A stretch of DNA of 64,000 bases from Cannabis sativa (lineage: Eukaryota > Streptophyta > Magnoliopsida > Rosales > Cannabaceae). A model generated the notes under the pieces. It made no database searches and was not told the DNA's origin. It saw nothing but the letters and a program-made list of their open reading frames with translations. The stretch covers positions 42,031,686 through 42,095,685 of the forward strand of contig NC_083604.1 of NCBI RefSeq assembly GCF_029168945.1. The letters are read 5' to 3'. A program made the translations under genes and the position numbers. The number at the start of each line of letters is the position of its first letter. The stretch's first letter is position 1. Shown piece after piece: positions 1 through 11,619 of the stretch.

Positions 1-3000
1 ATTCAAATAAACCTAGATATTTTAAAATTAGTTTCCTTTATTTGGTTAGTTTAAGAATAATAATTTAATTATATTAATATCTTGATTCACATCTGTTACA
101 TGGACAATGTTTTTTTATTTATATTGTTTATTCAAAACTTTTTAACAAACCTATTATTTATCTGATCTAAATTGCTATGATTAACTTGTTGACAGATCAT
201 GATCCAATGATCTGATTTTAATCATAGTCCAATTGACGATAGATCTTATAAATAATTTGTAACAGGTAAATTTTGTACTTCTTTCATCTGTGTAAACCTA
301 GTAACATGATAGGGTCCATCCAAATCATTTGACCTGTGTGAGCCTATATGTTTGCTTTTGGGCTTAGATGCATATAGGAAGCCCATTTAAGTTTTTACTA
401 AGTAAATGGACTAGGTTGCTAAAATAAATTTTGACATAAGGAAATTTATTTAGGTCCAATTAGATTTGGGCTTATTCAATGAATAACAATTATTTATTTT
501 AAGGTTAAATTCCTCTCTTTTGGGCCTTGTGTGAGAGTTGGGGGCCATAGAAGTGGGTACGACATACTGGACCCAGCTCCCCCTCACATGAACTACCCCA
601 ATTGTGAAGGCCCATTTGCCTTATTTAAATAATTGTATTAGGTTAATTATATTAGTCTAACCTAATTAAAATTGAATTAGCAACATAATTAACTTTTAAA
701 ATATATGAAATTTATTTTTCATGTAATATTTTAAAGTTAATTTTAGAAAAACACTTAGTCAATGATATATTCTAGATAGCTATTTCTAGTACTAGTTATT
801 ATTTCTAATATTAAATAGGAAAATATCATAGATTGTGAAATTAATTGTTTCCTAATTAATTTTGGTACAATCTAAGTTTAGTATATTTTCCTAGTATTAA
901 ACTAGAATTAATAATTAAGTTTCCTCTTTACTTAATTATTTGTTTCTTGAATTTAATACATTTAATTAAATTGAAAATTTCAATATCTAAGTTGATTTTC
1001 ATCATGATACTTTAATATTGTTATTTTCATGTTATTTAATTAAAGTTGAAAATTATTTTAAGTTTGAATAATTTTCAAAATATATTTTATTTTATTTTAT
1101 TAATCATTTCCCAAAATTTTGAAATTGCATCACCTTGATGCAGAAATTTCGAATTTTATTTGAAAAATAGATTAAAGTTGAAAATTATTTATTTAATTTT
1201 GGATCAACTTAAATCAATGACTTTTTCATTTAATGGTTAATTAAAATAAATGAACTAAAATATATTATAATTAGAAATAGAATTAATTAGTCTATGAAAG
1301 TCTAGATAGATATTATCTGTTTTGCTTGAAGTATTTTTCTAGTGTATTTAATTAAATAGAAAATTAATATTTAAGTTGATTTTTTAATCATGATACTTAA
1401 ATATTTGAAATTTTTCTTAGATATTTAATTAAATAGAGAAATTATATTTTTTGTTAAAAATTAATTTTTATTAATTTTGGGCCAACATAAAATTAGAATA
1501 ATTTTCCAGGATTTATTTTTATTTTATTTTAAAGCATTTTCGAAAATGCAATATATATTTATAGAAAATTAAATTTGAGTTGTAAATTAATTTAAATTAA
1601 TTTTGAAACAACTTGAATTGAATAATTTTCTAAATATTTATGGAAATTATTACTAAGATGGAAATAATTCACGTTATTTTCATATCCATCTAAGTATAAT
1701 TTATAAATATTAAATTAAAATTTATATTTGGAATTTTTTATTCTAAATTAGAAATTTTAATTAAATAAATATATATTTAAAATAAATGGATTGAAATAAA
1801 TATTAGAAGAAAATACAACCCTTCATTAAATAATGAGCTTTATTATTATAAGGATATTCGATCTCCATTGTTGGTTTTACATAGCTATTGTTTTAGTGAG
1901 TAATCCTCCCTAATGGAGGAACGTTCATTAGCAAGTTAGCATCGTTTAATCTCGAAAGATAAGTAATCTTGTAAGTTTTTTATATAGTTTATGCTCCCCC
2001 TAATGGTGGCGACTGTATAAGACTTGCAAGAATATGAAACAATGGTGGAAGCTCATAAGATAGAATAGCCTTGACTCTCGCCTAAACGGGACAACGCGGA
2101 TTCACATCTTGATCGAATAAAAGGTTGCTAGAATGTTTGACATTTTAGATGATTTGACAACTCTATTCAATGAATGGTAGCTTTGACTCTCGCCTAAACG
2201 GGACACTGATATCAGTTTGTTGAAAACCTTGGAAATTATTTAGGATTGTATGTTTTAGTATTTTCACTTGTCATTCCTACTTGCTATGTGCTTCATAATT
2301 TCTGAATTGTGTATGAATTTGTATTGAACCATGTTATTTTCTGTTATTAAATTATAGTTTAATTTCGAATCTTCATTGTTGGTCGAACTTGGCTTGTTTT
2401 TCTAATGAGATAAATCCCTAATGGATTTTCACCATTAGACTAACATAATAATGTTAGATCTCGAAAGATAAATATTGTATATGCAACATCTAGCTGTTCA
2501 TCAATTGATGACACCTTAGACTAGTGTTTTACAATATGAAACAAGAAGATTGTATAAATAAGATTACTTTGACTCTCGCTAATCGGAGCATCGTTGGATT
2601 CTTATTTAAAATGAAATTATCCTAATTCCTCTTAGCTTATTCATTTCGAATTAGCTTAATGACATATCATTGGATGAATGGTCTATAAATCATATAAAGT
2701 CATATTTTCTCTTAAATCATTGGATGACGCATATGATTATATTCCCGGAATTCTATCCCAAAATGATATAAATTCTCAATCTTAGATATCTCCTACTTGT
2801 ATAGGCAAATCATAGAGTTAGATTAGTAGTGGTGGTACTAGAAAGAATTACTAATTATACAGTAATACTTTCACAAGTGTTTCATAACCATTTTCTATCA
2901 ATGGATTCAAACTGTATAAGTTTAGTATTCTGTGACCAGAATCCACTTGCACTATTCTAAGAACTCTTTGATGTTGATGTAACTTAAGTCATCAAAAGAT

Positions 3001-3110
3001 TCAACCACATATTTTATAAATCTATGGCATTTGTATCTTGTTCATAGTGGTTTTGACAAGATCATTCTCTGCAAAGAGTTAATATGCCTATATCCACTGA
3101 AATTAAGTTC
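1..3110 (+). mobile_element. Decayed 5' interior (leader/gag region) of inner family A Copia copy
   Basis: This is the interior of the element whose 3' LTR is at 4933-6843; its 5' LTR must lie before the window. I see no usable reading frame. The stretch is AT-rich with many stops in all frames, and nothing resembles a CCHC knuckle. Assignment rests on continuity with the recognisable pol relics from about 3110 onward and on the absence of any LTR or target-site boundary between. The element may be a non-autonomous derivative rather than a decayed autonomous one, because it is younger than the better-preserved copy it sits in. Confidence is moderate, since only position argues for it. Confidence 0.5.
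1860..2620 (+). repeat. Imperfect internal repeats in the Copia leader
   Basis: Two related blocks (about 1860-2110 and 2350-2600) each contain 'cattgttgg', an AT-rich stretch with 'ccctaatgg', then 'tctcgaaagataa', and end near 'tgactctcgc'. A short third piece with 'tttgactctcgcctaaacgg' lies at about 2172. They look like diverged duplications inside the element. No function can be read from them. Confidence 0.5.
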
Positions 3111-4870
3111 ATCTCATTCGCAGATGGATGTACATTCAGGGGTGGATATGAGCCTTCGTTGTATTCTTAAAACGATCACTCTAGATTTTACCTTACGCAA
3201 AAGAAATTTGAAATGTTTGAAAAATTTCATGAATTTCTAGCAATGGTAAGTGGTTAAAGATCTTGAGAACTGATAGGGGTGGAGAAAAAGTTAGTAGATA
3301 TGCAGTTCAAAGATCATTAATTTGATTTTGAATTATATCCAAACTTACCTCCCCAGAAATTCGAGTTGCATATTGATGATTAGTTACTAGTCGTTGCCTA
3401 AATCCTTCTATGGAAATAAAATTTCAGAATGATGCAATGGTTGTATACTTAATGTAAATCATTACTAGATTCATGGATGACCTAATCGAAATCTTAAGAA
3501 AAGCTAGAACTGCTAACCCTGGTTTGCATGTTTGTTAGCTATTCTAAGTGATTAGGGGTGGAGCATCCCATAGTCATTAGATAAGAAAGTGTTTGTTTAA
3601 ACAAATACTATTTTTCTAAGAAAATAACTAAATCTGAAAATAAAGTAGCAAATAAAGGAGATATTTTTTTTGATTCCATAAGTGTTCCATCATCTTAGTC
3701 GATACAAGATGATCCCACTGCCTCTGTTGTCTTAACACAACTGAAGAGGTCTATACCATTTAGTTTTCTTTGACATAGTTCACGGTACCTTGTTGTAGTG
3801 GGAGAGTTTCTAGGAACTCACCTTCTTATGACTTGGAAGACACTAGTGATTAAAATCCATTGTGAGTTTAAACAAGTAATGGATTGTCAAGATAAGAAAC
3901 TAAAAAGAAAGCCAAGAGAACTATGGTTTGATCCATTCACATGGAGTAACCTTAAGTTTTCAATTACAAGGACATGAAAGGAAATTTTCGTCAATAAGTC
4001 TATTCAATGGACTTAACAAAACTTTCTGTTCCTAGTATTGTAGGTTTGAGTTTATCTAAACCTATGGCTTGTGGTATACCTGGTAATTACTTACTCTAAT
4101 GCAAGCAACTTACTTTAGTAAGATGCTGGAGCATTTTTCTTTCCAATGGCAATCTATAGAAGCTTCACAACTTCTTAGATATAGATTTTATTTATCTAAG
4201 GAAAAGTCTCAACTATTCCAGAAAAGATAAAGCCATGAAAGAATTTCTTGAATCAACAGTGAGAGGTCTCAGATATGCTTTTGTATGCCTTAGACCAGAC
4301 ACCTGCTGTTGAGTGGGAGTAATGAGTAAGTATCAGATTAATCCAGGAGAAGAACATTTGAAGAAAATCAAGTAAATCTTAAGATTAAGAAGAGGAACTA
4401 TATGTTAGTCAATAAGGGTGTTTGTTTAAAACTCTTAGACTACACCGCATCTGATTTCAAGACTTTTCTTTGTGCTAGAAAGTCTGCTGATGAGATGGTG
4501 ATTACTTTGGGGGTGGAGTAGTGATTTTGGAAAAGTGTAAAAACATATCTGAAATCTCTTGGTCTACCAGAGAGAGACTGAATGTTAAAAGTTGCAGGAA
4601 AGATACTTATTCAGTCTAAGGAAAGTTCCATACATTTGTGGCACTGTTCCAACTTGCCTTAACTACTAGGGTTACTTCCTGAATAACCAAAGTGTAGTTG
4701 CCCAAAAGTATAGAATCCAGTATCCCAAGAAAGTAGACATATAGAGAGGAATTTCACATTATCAAGGATTTTGTGATTAAGGAAGAGTAATGGTGGAGAA
4801 GAGGTTGTGTTTAATTCAACCTGTCAGATCCTATTACGAGGAGTTTACAACTATTACACTTGATTGGTAT
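3110..4870 (+). pseudogene. Decayed Ty1/Copia pol (integrase to RNase H), inner family A copy
   Basis: Remnant of the polyprotein part that carries integrase, reverse transcriptase and RNase H. Around 3265-3285 the bases read as L-R-T-D-R-G-G-E, the second catalytic aspartate neighbourhood of Copia integrase. Around 4270-4350 the DNA follows, with indels, the CTRPDICYAVG...RYQ-NPG block read cleanly at 7230-7310. Around 4430-4530 it follows the D-S-D-F...R-K-S...GGG block of RNase H. No frame stays open for more than a few dozen codons. It ends in the same tail and polypurine tract (agtgcaagtgggag) as the copy at 7870-7894, which makes the two members of one family. It cannot encode a protein. 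Confidence 0.6.
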
Positions 4871-4932
4871 ATCAAGGTGTTAATGATTATTTGAAATGCA
4901 CTTTTTGTTTTATATTAGTGCAAGTGGGAGTT

Positions 4933-6843
4933 TGTTGGGTTTTATGCCCTAAATAAAACTCATTTCATATAATCAGATTTACTTATTAATAAAGATCAGA
5001 AATAACATTTTATGTTGCATGGTTCACATGATTTATTTCATGATTATATGTATATAATGTATGAATTCTTTTTAAGTCCAGAACATATGAGTTGGTTAAA
5101 GATTATAGTGTTGTCAGCACAGTGGAATATAATCTTAAATTATATGTTCAAAAGTTTATTCCCTGATTTGTCAGAACACTGGATTTAGACTGACATGGTA
5201 TAATCAGCGATAGGTATTCTTACACCTTGGAAAAGTGTTATGTCCTTTCCAGGACATTGGCAAAGTTTACCAGTATCGGATGTATGGAGTATACATCGGA
5301 AGGGACCGATATTGAACTTTGATTAGATATGTTAAAATTTACCGTAATATCTATTCAATTCAATATCAACTGTTGATCCTAGATCACATGATCGAAATCC
5401 TGATATGGTTAGGCTCAATCTCAAGAGTGTTATTCGTGTTCTTTGATTTGTTAGTTAAGCCTAATTTATGGTCAGGGTAATACATACATTTTGGGAACAC
5501 GGTAGTGCAATTGAGTGGGAGCGCTAACATAAATATGGAATCTGTAGCTTCTATTTGGCAAATAGAAGTAAAGGATGATTTCCTTCGAGCTTAACCAAAC
5601 GAAGATAAATGGTGGAGATCTCATTTCACTTAGGTGAAATATCATTTATGCAGGGTTAAGTGTCTTAAGGATAAAATACATTGTAGGGTGTTACGGTAAT
5701 TTAATCCCTTTACAGTGTAAATCATCTATATAGAGGATCATTGATCACATTAGGGTTATAACAATGGATAACTAATGACGTGTCTATATCGTGGAACATA
5801 TAGAGCGTTTCTATATGACTGAGAGTGCAATTCCAAGTTCTTAGTGTGGATTCAATGAGGAATTAATAAGTTAGGGAATTTACTTGGTAAATTCGGTTCG
5901 ACTTATTGGAAGCTCGGTTATATAGACCCATGGTCCCCATACTAGTTGAGACCATACTGCTTGTAAGACTCAGTTAATTGATTTTAATTAATCAATTATA
6001 ATTCTAAAAGTTAGACTATGTCTACTTTATGAATTCTCACAGTTTAAGGATAAAATCGTAAAGAAAAGGGTTTCTATGTTTAATTATTAATTAAGAGACT
6101 TTGTATGTCTAATTAATAATTATTTTAAATGAAAATATTATTTAATAATCTATTTTAGTTATTAAATAATTAGTTTTGGCATTTAAATGATTAGAATTAG
6201 AAAAGTGGCATTTTTGGAGAAATAGAAATAAAATTGAGGAAACTGCAAAATCCAAGTGAGACCCATTTCACCCTATGGCCGGCACCTCTTTGTGTGTTTC
6301 CCAATTATTATTTTCAATTTTAATTGCCATGTAATTACTAATCAAAGCCTAGCAATAATAGGAAAGTGGTGGATCACACTAAATAAGGCAGTTAATCAAT
6401 TACACGGTAAAAGAGGAAACTGTTTATTTGGAAAGTTGTGCTCTCCCTTTTCCCTATATAAAGCAACCTTGTTCTCTTCTCTTGTATAAGCCATAAGCCA
6501 CGAAATTCAAGAGAGAAAAAGAGAGAAAAATTTGAAATCCTTGTGAGATGAGTAGTGCCCACACACATCAAGTGGTATCTCAATCATAGAATGTAAGACT
6601 ATGGAAAATCTGCATCAAAGAAGGAGAAAAGAAGATCCAGGTTCAGATCTTGGTGATGCTCTGCTACAGAAAGGAATCAAGGGCTAGAGATCTGAACGGA
6701 AGGAGTCATATTATTTCGCTACACCCACTGTAAGGTTTTCTAACTTTATATGTGTTTATTTTCATTGTTTTAGAATTCATATTAGGTTGTTAATCCAACA
6801 TACTTGTTAGTAAATCTAGATCCTGGTAAAATAATTTCCAACA
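4933..6843 (+). mobile_element. 3' LTR of inner family A Copia copy
   Basis: A long LTR of 1911 bp starting TGTTGGG directly after the polypurine tract and ending ...TTTCCAACA, so the ends form the short inverted repeat TGTTGG/CCAACA. It shares many blocks with the LTRs at 7897, 11620, 17677, 18541, 24951 and 38886, including 'gccctaaataaaac' near the start and 'agtagtgcccacacac' near the end. A TATA-like CTATATAAAG at 6454-6463 probably marks the U3 promoter. The sequence after 6843 is the interior of another copy's RT, so this LTR closes an insertion whose target duplication should begin gtgtt. Confidence 0.85.
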
Positions 6844-7867
6844 GTGTTTACCAACTCAAGGAAGACCAAGTAGTAGTATTCCTGGTCCTTTATGTTGATG
6901 ACATTTTGATCATTGGCAACAATGTCAAGAAAATGACTCACATCAAGGAATGGCTTGACACTCAATTCGATATGAAAGACTTGGGTGAGGTAGCCTATGT
7001 TCTTGATATTCAATTTTCAAAAACCGGAAGAACAGATTCCTAGCTCTCTCTCAAACAACTTACATTGACAAAGTTCTAGAGAGATTCTCCATGACTAATA
7101 CCAATGGGGCAAATATGCCTTCTAGATATGGTATCCGTCTATCTAAGGAACAGTGTCCTACTAATCCTCAAGAGATAGAAGACATGGCAAAAGTTCCTTA
7201 TGCTTCTGCAGTTGGAAGTCTAATGTATGCTATGCTATGCACTAGACCTGACATCTGCTATGCAGTTGGAATCGTGAGCAGGTATCAGTCAAATCCAGGA
7301 CGGGTACATTGGAATGCTGTTAATTATATTTTGAAATACTTAAAGAGTACAAGAGATTATGTATTAGTCTACAAGGGTAGTGCATTAAATCCCTTAGGCT
7401 ATACAGACTCAGATTTCCAGGGATGTCTTGAAGACAGGAAATCTACATCTGGGATGGTGTTTACTCTTGGGGGTGGAGCAGTGGTTTGGAGAAGTGCTAA
7501 ACAAACTGCGATTTCAGATTCTACCATGGAGGCAGAATACATAGCTGCGGCTGAAGCAGCTAAAGAGGTTGTCTGGCTTAGGAAGTTCTTCACCAGTCTT
7601 GGTGTGGTTCCTGGAATGGAAAAGCCTCTAGTCCTGCTTTGTGATAACAGTGTAGCTATAGCCAACAGTAAGGAACCTCGGAGCCACAAGAGAAGTAAGC
7701 ATATAGAAAGAAAGTATCATATTATCAGAGAATATGTGGCAAGAGGGGATGTACTGGTGGAGAAAGTGGACACGCAGGACAACTTAGCTGATCCATTCAC
7801 CAAAGTCTTGGCAGTGACTGCATTCGAAAAGCACCGTCAGAATTTAGGATTAATTGAAATGTACTGA
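6844..7867 (+). pseudogene. Copia pol 3' part: end of RT plus RNase H (outer family A copy)
   Basis: The C-terminal part of a Ty1/Copia polyprotein, needed to copy the element's RNA and remove the RNA strand. RT motif [14 protein letters not shown] is at about 6880-6920, with the catalytic YVDD. RNase H follows with the usual blocks: Y-T-D-S-D-F near 7400, T-M-E-A-E-Y near 7525, and C-D-N-S-V-A near 7640, giving the D-E-D set. The final frame runs 7091-7867 and ends TGA. A one-base frame change near 7020-7030 separates RT (frame ending at 7043) from RNase H, and the N-terminal half is cut off by the inner insertion at 6843/6844. It is clearly the better preserved of the two copies, but not functional as it stands. 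Confidence 0.88.
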
Positions 7868-7880
7868 TTTGTTTTATATT

Positions 7881-7896
7881 AGTGCAAGTGGGAGTT
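7881..7896 (+). promoter_or_regulatory. Polypurine tract of outer family A copy
   Basis: The purine-rich stretch agtgcaagtgggag lies immediately before the LTR start at 7897. By its position it would prime plus-strand DNA synthesis during reverse transcription. The same sequence stands before the LTR at 4933. Confidence 0.7.
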
Positions 7897-9775
7897 TGTT
7901 GAGTTTTATGCCCTAAATAAAACTCTATTTCAATGTAATCCAGATTATTCAATATCAATAAAGTAACAGAAGTATTTTTCATTCATTTATGTATGTTTTG
8001 GTTCACTTAATTAATTGTTTGTCTATTTGATTTATAAATTCATCCAAACCCCTTTCACATACTTGATCATGTTTATTGTGTTGTCAACACAGTGGAAAGT
8101 AAACATGACTATGTGAATAAAGTATTCCTAGATTTATCAGAACACTGGGTTTTACTGATATGACAATCTACAACAGAGTTTACTTGCATTTGGAGAAATG
8201 CTATGTTCTTTCCAGAACATTGGTTAAAGTAAAGCTCAGGTTGGATGCATGGAGTATGCATTGGAATGGACCGATATTGAACCTTGAAATAGATTTATGA
8301 AACTTACCGTCAATATCTATTCAATTCAATATCACTAAGTTGATCCTAGATCACATGATCGAAATCCTGATATGGTTAGGCTCAATCTCAAGAGTGTTAT
8401 TCGTGTTCTTTGATTTGTTAGTTAAGCCTACTTTTTGGTCAAGGTAATACATACATTTTGGGAACACGGTAGTGCGATTGAGTGGGAGCGCTAACATAAA
8501 TATGGAATCTATAGCTTCTATCTGGCGAATAGTAAGCAAAGGGTGATTTCCTTCGAGCTTAACCAAACGAGATAAATGATTGAGTACTCATTTCACTTTG
8601 TTGAAATATCATTTATACAGGGTTAAGTGTTTTAAGGATAAAATACATTGTAGGGTGTTACGGTAATTTAGTCCCTTTACAGTGTAAATCATCCATATAG
8701 AGGATCATTGATCACATTAGGATTATAACAATGGATAACTAATGATGTGTCTATATGGTGGAACATATAGAGCATTCTATATACTGAGAGTGCAATTCTG
8801 AGTTCTATGTGTGGATTCAACGAAGAATTTATAAGTCAGTGAATTTAAGTAGTAAATTCTAGATCTGCTTATTGGAAGCTCGGATATTTAGACCCATGGT
8901 CCCCCCACTAGTTGAGATAATATTACTTGTAGGACTCAATTAATTGATTTTAATTAATCAATTATAGTTCTCAAGATAGACTGTGTCTATTTGAGAATTT
9001 ATCACTTATTAAGGGCAAAACAGTAAATAGAGATTTTGAAGGGCATATTTATTAATTAGGAAACTTTAATTAGTTTTATTATTAATAAAATAAATGACAA
9101 TATATTATTTGATAATTAATTTTAATTATTAAATAATTAGATTTGACATTTATGTGGTTGAACAAAGGAATTGGCAGTTTTTGACAAAAAAGGAAACTAT
9201 CAATGTAGAAAAAGGAAAGTTGGAAAAGTGGCAAGCCTTGTTTCCACAATGCCTAGGCCGGCCACTTAAGCTTCCTTTTCTCATTGATTTTTTTCAATTT
9301 TAAATGTCAATTAATTCAATCATAGCCCTGGGTGATCTTCTATAAATAGAAGGCAAAGGCTTCAGTTTTTAACAACACATACACAACATTATTCTGACAG
9401 AATTTTCTCACTCAAAATTCTCTCTGAGCCGCCACCCTCTCTCTCTCTATTCCTTCACTGTTTTGAAATCTATAAGTGTTAGAGTAGTGCCCACACACAT
9501 CAAGTAATACCTCAATCATAGTGTGGAAGGCTGTGTAGAATTCGATAACAACAAAGAAGGACTATCGGGCTCAGATCTTGATTATACTCTGCGACAGAAA
9601 GGAATCAAGGGTTAGAGATCTGAGTGGGAGGAGACATATATTCCGCTGCACCCAATGTAAGATTTCTGATACTTTTATGTGTTTAATTTTCCATCGTTTT
9701 AGAAGTTCATATTTAGGTTGTTAAATCAACATACTTGTGAGTATATCTAAGTTCCTGGTAAAATAACTTCCAACA
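7897..9775 (+). mobile_element. 3' LTR of outer family A Copia copy
   Basis: An LTR of 1879 bp starting TGTTGAG (one change from the family's TGTTGGG) and ending ...CTTCCAACA. A TATA-like tataaataga is at 9341-9350. It follows the polypurine tract directly. The sequence to its right (9776 on) is the opposite-strand ORF of the Gypsy element, so the outer Copia copy is itself an insertion into that Gypsy element. Confidence 0.88.
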
Positions 9776-10497
9776 GTTGAGGCTTTTCTCCATCCGAGAG
9801 ATGAAGAGCGTTTGAGGGGCATCGGAGTTGCGGGGCGAGCGAATTACGGTGTTTCTACGATTTACCAAATAAGTTTGGAAAGAATTTGTATGTACACATA
9901 TGTAGTTATTTTTGTGTGTTACTCGTGATAATTCAACTTGTTTTTTGTAGGCTATTCAAGCAGTCCTCTACTTGAGGCGTGACACAATTTCGCTTGATCA
10001 AAAGAACAGAGCTTTGAACAAGGAGCATTCTAGACTGAGCAAGGAAGTGGAGAACTTGAAACTGGAAGGAGAGACTACCAAATCATCATATGACAAGCTC
10101 AAATAGGATTATTCCTCGTTGAATACTGAGTTGGAGTGTGTGCGTGCCAAACTCAAGGAGGAGGAGGCTAAGCATGTCGCATTGTACCAGGAGGTTGATG
10201 ATATTTCGCTCAAGACTGCCATCAAGACAAGGGGGAGTTGATGATACAATATAAGAAAGGGCTCCATCGTGGATGGGATGTCGATGGTGCTATTGCACTT
10301 CATGAAGAATATTTGGCTCTTGAGCAAGAGAATGAGATGGATGTAGACGCTCATATCTCTATGTCTGGTGTGGGCGTCGATGCTCATACCTCTGTCCCTC
10401 GTATGGGTGTCGATGCTCATTCTTCTATTTCTGGCGGGAGTGGCATTGACGATGTGATGTTCTCCATTGCTAAAGATGGTACCATTGCTCCATAGTG
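9776..10497 (+). pseudogene. Antisense extra ORF of the Tat-type element (coiled-coil tail)
   Basis: An opposite-strand coding remnant beyond integrase. Three open pieces can be read: 9776-9887, 9951-10238 (one TAG at 10104-10106) and 10238-10495. The middle piece is strongly charged with a heptad pattern (LNKEHSRLSKEVENLKLEGE), typical of a coiled coil. The last piece ends in three similar units VDAHISM, VDAHTSV and VDAHSSI before a stop. Between 9888 and 9950 an intron-like stretch runs from gtatgt to a T-rich tract and ttgtag, but the frames do not join cleanly. Extra antisense ORFs after integrase are described for some Tat lineages; assigning this one to that class is my inference. Its 5' part is cut off by the Copia LTR. 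Confidence 0.6.
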
Positions 10498-10954
10498 GGT
10501 CTTTTAAGTTTCTCCCTTTTGTTTACAAGTGACAATTGATTTAAACTTTAAGTCTCTTTTGTTTAAAGCATGAACATCGCCATTGTGGCATTGAGTATGT
10601 ATGCTTAACGATCCTTTTGATGTGCGAACATCCTCTTAGCGATGTCCCTTTTGAATTTTATGACGCTTTGATGTATGAACGTTGCCTTTGCGGTGGTATG
10701 ACTTATTATCTTAATTTGGTATTAATATTCTTCATTTTTCATTTTGCTGATGTTTTATGTTATTCGGTTGATGTAAATTTAGCATTGGTCCATGTACTAT
10801 AACCCCTAGTCTAAGTCTTAGTGAGTGTCACTAAAACTTAGACTTTGGAACGGCTTGACTGAGTATATCGAATTTGGCTGACCGTAACATTGTTGAGTAA
10901 ATTTTATATTTAGTTACGATTGAACGCAATTCTAAAGACTTGAGTTTATAGATG
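10498..10954. other. Non-coding spacer of the Tat-type element
   Basis: Lies between the antisense ORF stop and the tandem-repeat array. I see no frame worth calling. Short loosely repeated pieces such as 'gaacatcgcc' and 'gaacgttgcc' occur at 10572, 10626 and 10677. Confidence 0.5.
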
Positions 10955-11619
10955 AATAGGTGGGTTGGGCGTAGCCCTTATCACTTAATTTGTAAGCGAA
11001 TTCTTGGGTTGAGTGTAATTCCTATCACTTACTTTATAAGAAAATAGTTGGGTTGAGCGTAGCTCATATCACTTATTTCATAAGTGAATAGTTGGGTTGA
11101 GTGTAGCTCCTATCACTTACTTTGTAAGTGAATAGTTAGGTTGAGCGTGGCTCATATCACTTATTTTATAAGTGAATAGTTGGGTTGAGCGTAGCTCCTA
11201 TTACTTATTTTATAAGTGGATAGTTAGGTTGAGCGTAGCTCATATCACTTATTTCATAAGTGAAAAGTTGGGTTAAGCGTAGCTCCTATTACTTACTTTG
11301 TAAGTGAATAGTTGGGTTGAACGTGGCTCATATCACTTATTTTATAAGTGAATAGTTGGGTTAAGCGTAGCTCCTATCACTTATTTTATAAGTGGATAGT
11401 TGGGTTGAGCGTAGCTCATATCACTTATTTCATAAGTGAATATTTTGGTTGAGCGTAGCTCATATCACTTATTTCATAAGTGAATATTTGGGTTGAGCGT
11501 AGCTCATATCACTTATTTCATAAGTGAATATTTGGGTTGAGCGTAGCTCCTATCACTTATTTCATAAGTGAATATTTGGGTTGAGCGTAGCTCATATCAC
11601 TTATTTCATAAGTGAATAT
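10955..11619. repeat. 43-bp tandem repeat array, left arm
   Basis: About fifteen head-to-tail units with a 43-bp period (for example starts at 11048, 11091, 11134, 11177). Each unit carries two short inverted repeats: GAGC-GTA-GCTC, and CACTTAT-TTC-ATAAGTG. Several units change both arms together, for example GGGC-GTA-GCCC in the first unit and CACTTAC-TTT-GTAAGTG at about 11112. Tandem repeats between pol and the 3' LTR are usual in Tat elements. The last unit is broken by the solo LTR at 11620. Confidence 0.9.

Noticed and set aside
10955..11619. Regular repeats that might be mistaken for a CRISPR array
   Set aside because: The units are contiguous 43-bp repeats without unique spacers, in a plant retrotransposon.
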